From: Solibacillus palustris
GTDB lineage: Bacteria; Bacillota; Bacilli; Bacillales_A; Planococcaceae
Reading direction: 5' to 3'
NCBI RefSeq assembly: GCF_022549215.1
Contig: NZ_JAKZFC010000002.1
Location: 248,001 to 312,000 of the forward strand
Length of the DNA: 64,000 nt
Position numbers and translations under genes: made by a program. Each line of letters opens with the position of its first letter. Position 1 is the first letter of the stretch. The notes beneath the pieces are model-generated. The model was not told where the DNA came from. It saw only the letters and a program-made list of their open reading frames with translations, and did not search any database. Positions 61,134 through 64,000 of the stretch are shown here, in pieces.

Positions 61134-62504
61134 ATGAATCGTTTTGTACTTGCAGGAACAGGAAGTGGCGTTGGAAAAACGACATTCACAATTGGAATCA
61201 TGCGTGCATTATTGAATCGTGGTTTAACTGTTCAAGGCTTTAAATGTGGGCCAGATTATATTGATCCGACCTATCATACAGCCGTAACAAAGCGCATTTC
61301 TCGTAATATTGATAGTTTTATGATGACTGAAGAGGTTGTACAATCGATTGTCGCAAAAAATAGTGCGGATGTTAATGTGGCAATTATTGAAGGAGTGATG
61401 GGCTTTTATGATGGAAAATCACCGTTATCAAATGAAGGCTCAGCCGCACATATTAGTGAAATTACAAAAAGCCCGGTTATTTTAATTGTCAATGCGGCAA
61501 GTATGGCACGCTCAGTTGCGGCAATTGTTAAAGGTTTTCAATTGCTAGATGAAAACGCCAATATTGTCGGTATTATTGCTAATCAGTTAGGCAGTAAAAG
61601 TCATTACGAAATCGTAAAAGCTGCGATTGAACAAGAGTGTAATGTACCGGTGCTCGGCTATTTGCCTAAAGGTGCTGTGCCTACGTTACCGAGTCGGCAT
61701 TTAGGGCTAGTGCCAGCCATTGAGCGTGGTGAATTGGATGGCTACTTCGATGAATTAGCAGCAGCAATTGAGGAGAATATCAATTTAGATTTACTGTTAG
61801 AGGTCACGAAAGCGGAAGTATTACAACAAAGTTCAACGATTTTTGAAGCGGCAGAAAATGTAAAGCCGGTGCATATCGCCGTCGCAAAAGATGCAGCCTT
61901 CAACTTTTATTATGAAGAAAATTTTGAATTACTGAGAGCAAATGGCGCGGTACTTCATTTCTTCTCACCACTTGCTAATGAAGTTGTACCAAAAGTTGCG
62001 CAAGGTTTGTATATTGGTGGTGGCTTCCCAGAAGAATTTGCTAGTGAACTTGCGACAAACAAAGAGACGCTATATTCTGTTAAAGAAACGATTAAGCGTG
62101 GTGTACCGACATTAGCGGAGTGCGGAGGCTTTATGTATTTAACTGAAAGCATTCAAAATCGCGATGGCCAAAGTTTTCCGATGGTCGGTATGATTCCAGG
62201 TAGTGTTAAAATGCAAACGAAATTAGCGGCACTTGGTTATCGTGAAATTACTGGTGTTGCGGGTAATTTCCTTATTTCACAGCATGAACAGGCTAAGGGG
62301 CATGAATTTCATTATTCAGTATATGAAGGCACGCATGAGTCACCAGCGTATTTTAGTAAAGGGCGATTCCGCGCACAGCAGGAAGGTTATTTACAGGAAA
62401 ACTTAGTGGCAGGCTATACACATTTCCATTTCGCATCAAATCCACAGCTTGTGAAAAATTGGCTAACTGCCTGTGAAAAATCAATTAGAAATGAGGTTGA
62501 ATAA
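61134..62504 (+). CDS. cbiA: Cobyrinate a,c-diamide synthase
   Basis: The 456-aa ATP-dependent amidase adds amide groups at positions a and c using glutamine. The N-terminal deethiobiotin-synthetase-like part starts FVLAGTGSGVGKTTFTIGIM (P-loop), with FKCGPDYIDPTYHTA; the C-terminal glutamine amidotransferase-like domain has GLYIGGGFPEEFASELA and LAECGGFMYL with the catalytic Cys. ATG 61134 has AGGAGG seven bases upstream; 61128 is too close. Right before the nitroreductase gene, with no spacing. Confidence 0.95.
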   Translation: MNRFVLAGTGSGVGKTTFTIGIMRALLNRGLTVQGFKCGPDYIDPTYHTAVTKRISRNIDSFMMTEEVVQSIVAKNSADVNVAIIEGVMGFYDGKSPLSNEGSAAHISEITKSPVILIVNAASMARSVAAIVKGFQLLDENANIVGIIANQLGSKSHYEIVKAAIEQECNVPVLGYLPKGAVPTLPSRHLGLVPAIERGELDGYFDELAAAIEENINLDLLLEVTKAEVLQQSSTIFEAAENVKPVHIAVAKDAAFNFYYEENFELLRANGAVLHFFSPLANEVVPKVAQGLYIGGGFPEEFASELATNKETLYSVKETIKRGVPTLAECGGFMYLTESIQNRDGQSFPMVGMIPGSVKMQTKLAALGYREITGVAGNFLISQHEQAKGHEFHYSVYEGTHESPAYFSKGRFRAQQEGYLQENLVAGYTHFHFASNPQLVKNWLTACEKSIRNEVE

Positions 62505-63059
62505 ATGTTAGAGACATTAAAAAAACGACGCGCGATTCGCAATTTTTTACCACAGCCGGTAGAGCGTGAGAAAATTGAAAGCTTGTTAGAGGCTGCAACG
62601 TATGCACCGAACGACCGTATGCGTGAGCCTTGGCATTTTTATGTGCTACAAGGGGATAGCTTAAAACGTTTTGAACAAGTGGCCTTAGATTATTTACAGG
62701 AGCGTTTCCCAACAAAACCAAATTTAGTAGAAAGTTCGATGAAGGCAGTGACAAATACACCGCTCATTATTGTTGTCACATCTGCCATTGTTGAGGGCGA
62801 TGAAGGGGCAACAATCGACAATACATTTGCTGTGAGCAGTGCCATCATGTCAATGTGGCTTATGGCAGAAAGTTTAGATTTAGGCATGGTTTGGCGTACG
62901 CGCGGTGTTGGGTTAGTGCATGACACAGCGCTGCACAAATTTATTGGGGCAACAGAAAGTGAACGTTTAATCGGGACACTTTGTATTGGTTATCCAGAAG
63001 AGCCAATTACAACTGAGAAAAAACGTACAACATTTTCAGAAAAAACAACTTGGCTATAG
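62505..63059 (+). CDS. Nitroreductase-family flavoprotein in the cob operon
   Basis: The 184-aa protein belongs to the FMN-dependent nitroreductase family (LKKRRAIRNFLPQPVEREKI, AATYAPNDRMREPWHFYVL, and MSMWLMAESLDLGMVWRTRG). It lies between cbiA and btuR with no gap. Within a cobalamin operon it may reduce cob(II)yrinic acid diamide before adenosylation, or make the lower ligand (BluB belongs to this fold), but BluB-specific residues are not obvious. In Bacillus megaterium the comparable position is held by a gene called cbiY. Confidence 0.75.
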   Translation: MLETLKKRRAIRNFLPQPVEREKIESLLEAATYAPNDRMREPWHFYVLQGDSLKRFEQVALDYLQERFPTKPNLVESSMKAVTNTPLIIVVTSAIVEGDEGATIDNTFAVSSAIMSMWLMAESLDLGMVWRTRGVGLVHDTALHKFIGATESERLIGTLCIGYPEEPITTEKKRTTFSEKTTWL

Positions 63060-63070
63060 GGGGCATTACG

Positions 63071-63610
63071 ATGGCACGAAAAGGGATGTTACTTGTTTAT
63101 ACAGGGGATGGAAAAGGCAAAACAACAGCTTCGTTAGGCGTGACACTCCGCGCAATTGGTCGTGGCATGAACGTGAAATATTTTCAGTTTATTAAATCTC
63201 CTGACCGTACATATGGCGAGCAAATCGCCTTAAGAAAATTAGGTGTCGAAACGGTACAGCTAGGTATTGGGTTTACGTGGACAAAAACACCAGAAGAACA
63301 CCGTGAAGCATTAAAAAATGCATGGGCGATTGTCATAAACGAGTTGCAGGACGAAACAACAGATGTGCTTGTATTAGATGAATTGAATAATGCACTTGCG
63401 ATTACAAAGTTTCCAATTGACGATGTGTTACCGCTAGAAGAAGTGCTAGAGGCAATTCAAAATCGACCAACGAAAATGCATGTAGTTGTTACCGGACGCT
63501 CAGCACATCCTACATTACTTGAAATGGCTGATCTTGTGTCAACGATTGAGCCTACAAAACATTACTACAAAGAACAGGACGTCACAGCAATGAAGGGACT
63601 TGAATTCTAG
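63071..63610 (+). CDS. btuR: Cob(I)yrinic acid a,c-diamide adenosyltransferase (BtuR/CobA type)
   Basis: The 179-aa enzyme attaches the 5'-deoxyadenosyl group to cobalt. The P-loop is GDGKGKTTA near the N-terminus (residues about 12-20), with RGMNVKYFQFIKS and the DVLVLDELNNALAI segment. ATG 63071 with TAGGGGG seven bases upstream is chosen; the frame back to 63050 overlaps the preceding gene. It matches the CobO/BtuR family rather than the PduO type. The end overlaps the cbiP start. Confidence 0.95.
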   Translation: MARKGMLLVYTGDGKGKTTASLGVTLRAIGRGMNVKYFQFIKSPDRTYGEQIALRKLGVETVQLGIGFTWTKTPEEHREALKNAWAIVINELQDETTDVLVLDELNNALAITKFPIDDVLPLEEVLEAIQNRPTKMHVVVTGRSAHPTLLEMADLVSTIEPTKHYYKEQDVTAMKGLEF

Positions 63611-64000
63611 TGCGTGCAATAATGATTCAAGGTACCGCTTCAGATGTTGGAAAAAGTGTGCTTTGTACCGCACTTTGTCGCATTTTTGCGAATGATGGCT
63701 ACCGTGTCGCTCCATTTAAATCACAGAACATGGCGCTCAATTCATATATTACAAAAGATGGCGGTGAAATTGGCCGCGCACAAGGTGTACAAGCAGAGGC
63801 AGCTAAAATTGAGGCGACAACGGATATGAACCCTATATTGCTCAAACCAAAAGGGGACATGGTGTCAGAGGTTGTTTTACACGGCAAGCATTTTGCCAAT
63901 ATGGATGCGATGAGCTATCGTGAAAATTTTGTGGAACAAGTGATGCCAGAGGTGCGCTCATCGTTAGAGCGTTTGTCGAAAGATTATGATGTGCTTGTAT
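63610..64000 (+). CDS. cbiP: Cobyric acid synthase, 3' truncated by window edge
   Basis: The last frame starts with GTG 63610, overlapping the btuR stop by one base, and runs out of the window after 130 codons. It reads IMIQGTASDVGKSVLCTALCRI (P-loop), FKSQNMALNSYIT and GEIGRAQGVQAEAAK, the signature of CbiP/CobQ, which amidates side chains b, d, e and g. No ribosome site is needed if coupled. Remaining operon genes, possibly including cobalamin nucleotide-loop genes or cbiL, would lie to the right. Confidence 0.95.
   Translation, partial: MRAIMIQGTASDVGKSVLCTALCRIFANDGYRVAPFKSQNMALNSYITKDGGEIGRAQGVQAEAAKIEATTDMNPILLKPKGDMVSEVVLHGKHFANMDAMSYRENFVEQVMPEVRSSLERLSKDYDVLV

Overview
The window reads as a chromosomal segment of a low-GC, spore-forming Firmicute, most likely Planococcaceae (Solibacillus/Lysinibacillus-like). 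The grounds are AT-rich third positions, strong AGGAGG ribosome sites, frequent TTG and GTG starts, Bacillus-type riboswitches and T-box, a Bacillus-like bkd/brxB/yqjA/yqjC/yqjD gene order, and a CdaS-type sporulation diadenylate cyclase. The genus is an inference; no rRNA gene is present to settle it.

Layout. 1-5.9 kb: branched-chain amino acid catabolism (leucine dehydrogenase, then the E3, E1alpha, E1beta and E2 subunits of the branched-chain 2-oxoacid dehydrogenase). 6-14.8 kb: the propionyl-CoA/methylmalonyl-CoA branch (mutA, mutB, meaB), bacilliredoxin brxB, the yqjA-like exporter, a hidden 31-aa Prli42 miniprotein gene, methylmalonyl-CoA epimerase and an acyl-CoA carboxylase beta subunit. 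14.8-23.3 kb: mixed accessory genes: a stress protein, a broken thioredoxin-like gene, MarR/MFS, HIT, XRE/DUF3278, a five-gene ABC transporter/ECF sigma unit, and an NhaC-family carrier behind a SAM riboswitch. 23.4-43 kb: small single-gene units (NlpC/P60-like protein, GNATs, HAD phosphatase, cdaS, T-box and thrS, prolyl 4-hydroxylase, CPA2 antiporter, MFS, YceG with two TerD proteins, nucleotidyltransferases, pentapeptide protein, NUDIX), with several decayed gene fragments and small repeats. 43.2-45.5 kb: ribE-ribB-ribH behind two identical FMN riboswitches exactly 300 bp apart. 45.6-47 kb: czcD-czrA zinc efflux. 47.7-52.5 kb: an orphan fetB permease and a Fur-box-controlled efe iron uptake operon. 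53.5-64 kb: an adenosylcobalamin riboswitch and the oxygen-independent (cbi) cobalamin operon, running off the right edge in cbiP.

How the parts connect. Val/Ile breakdown by the bkd complex yields propionyl-CoA; carboxylase, epimerase and mutase convert it to succinyl-CoA. The mutase needs adenosylcobalamin, and the cbi operon at the other end of the window makes that cofactor. The rib operon supplies the FAD used by the bkd E3 subunit. Metal handling (zinc export, iron import, cobalt insertion into corrin) and metabolite-sensing RNAs (SAM, Thr-tRNA T-box, FMN twice, AdoCbl) are unusually dense. I saw no tRNA, rRNA, CRISPR array, prophage or intact insertion sequence.
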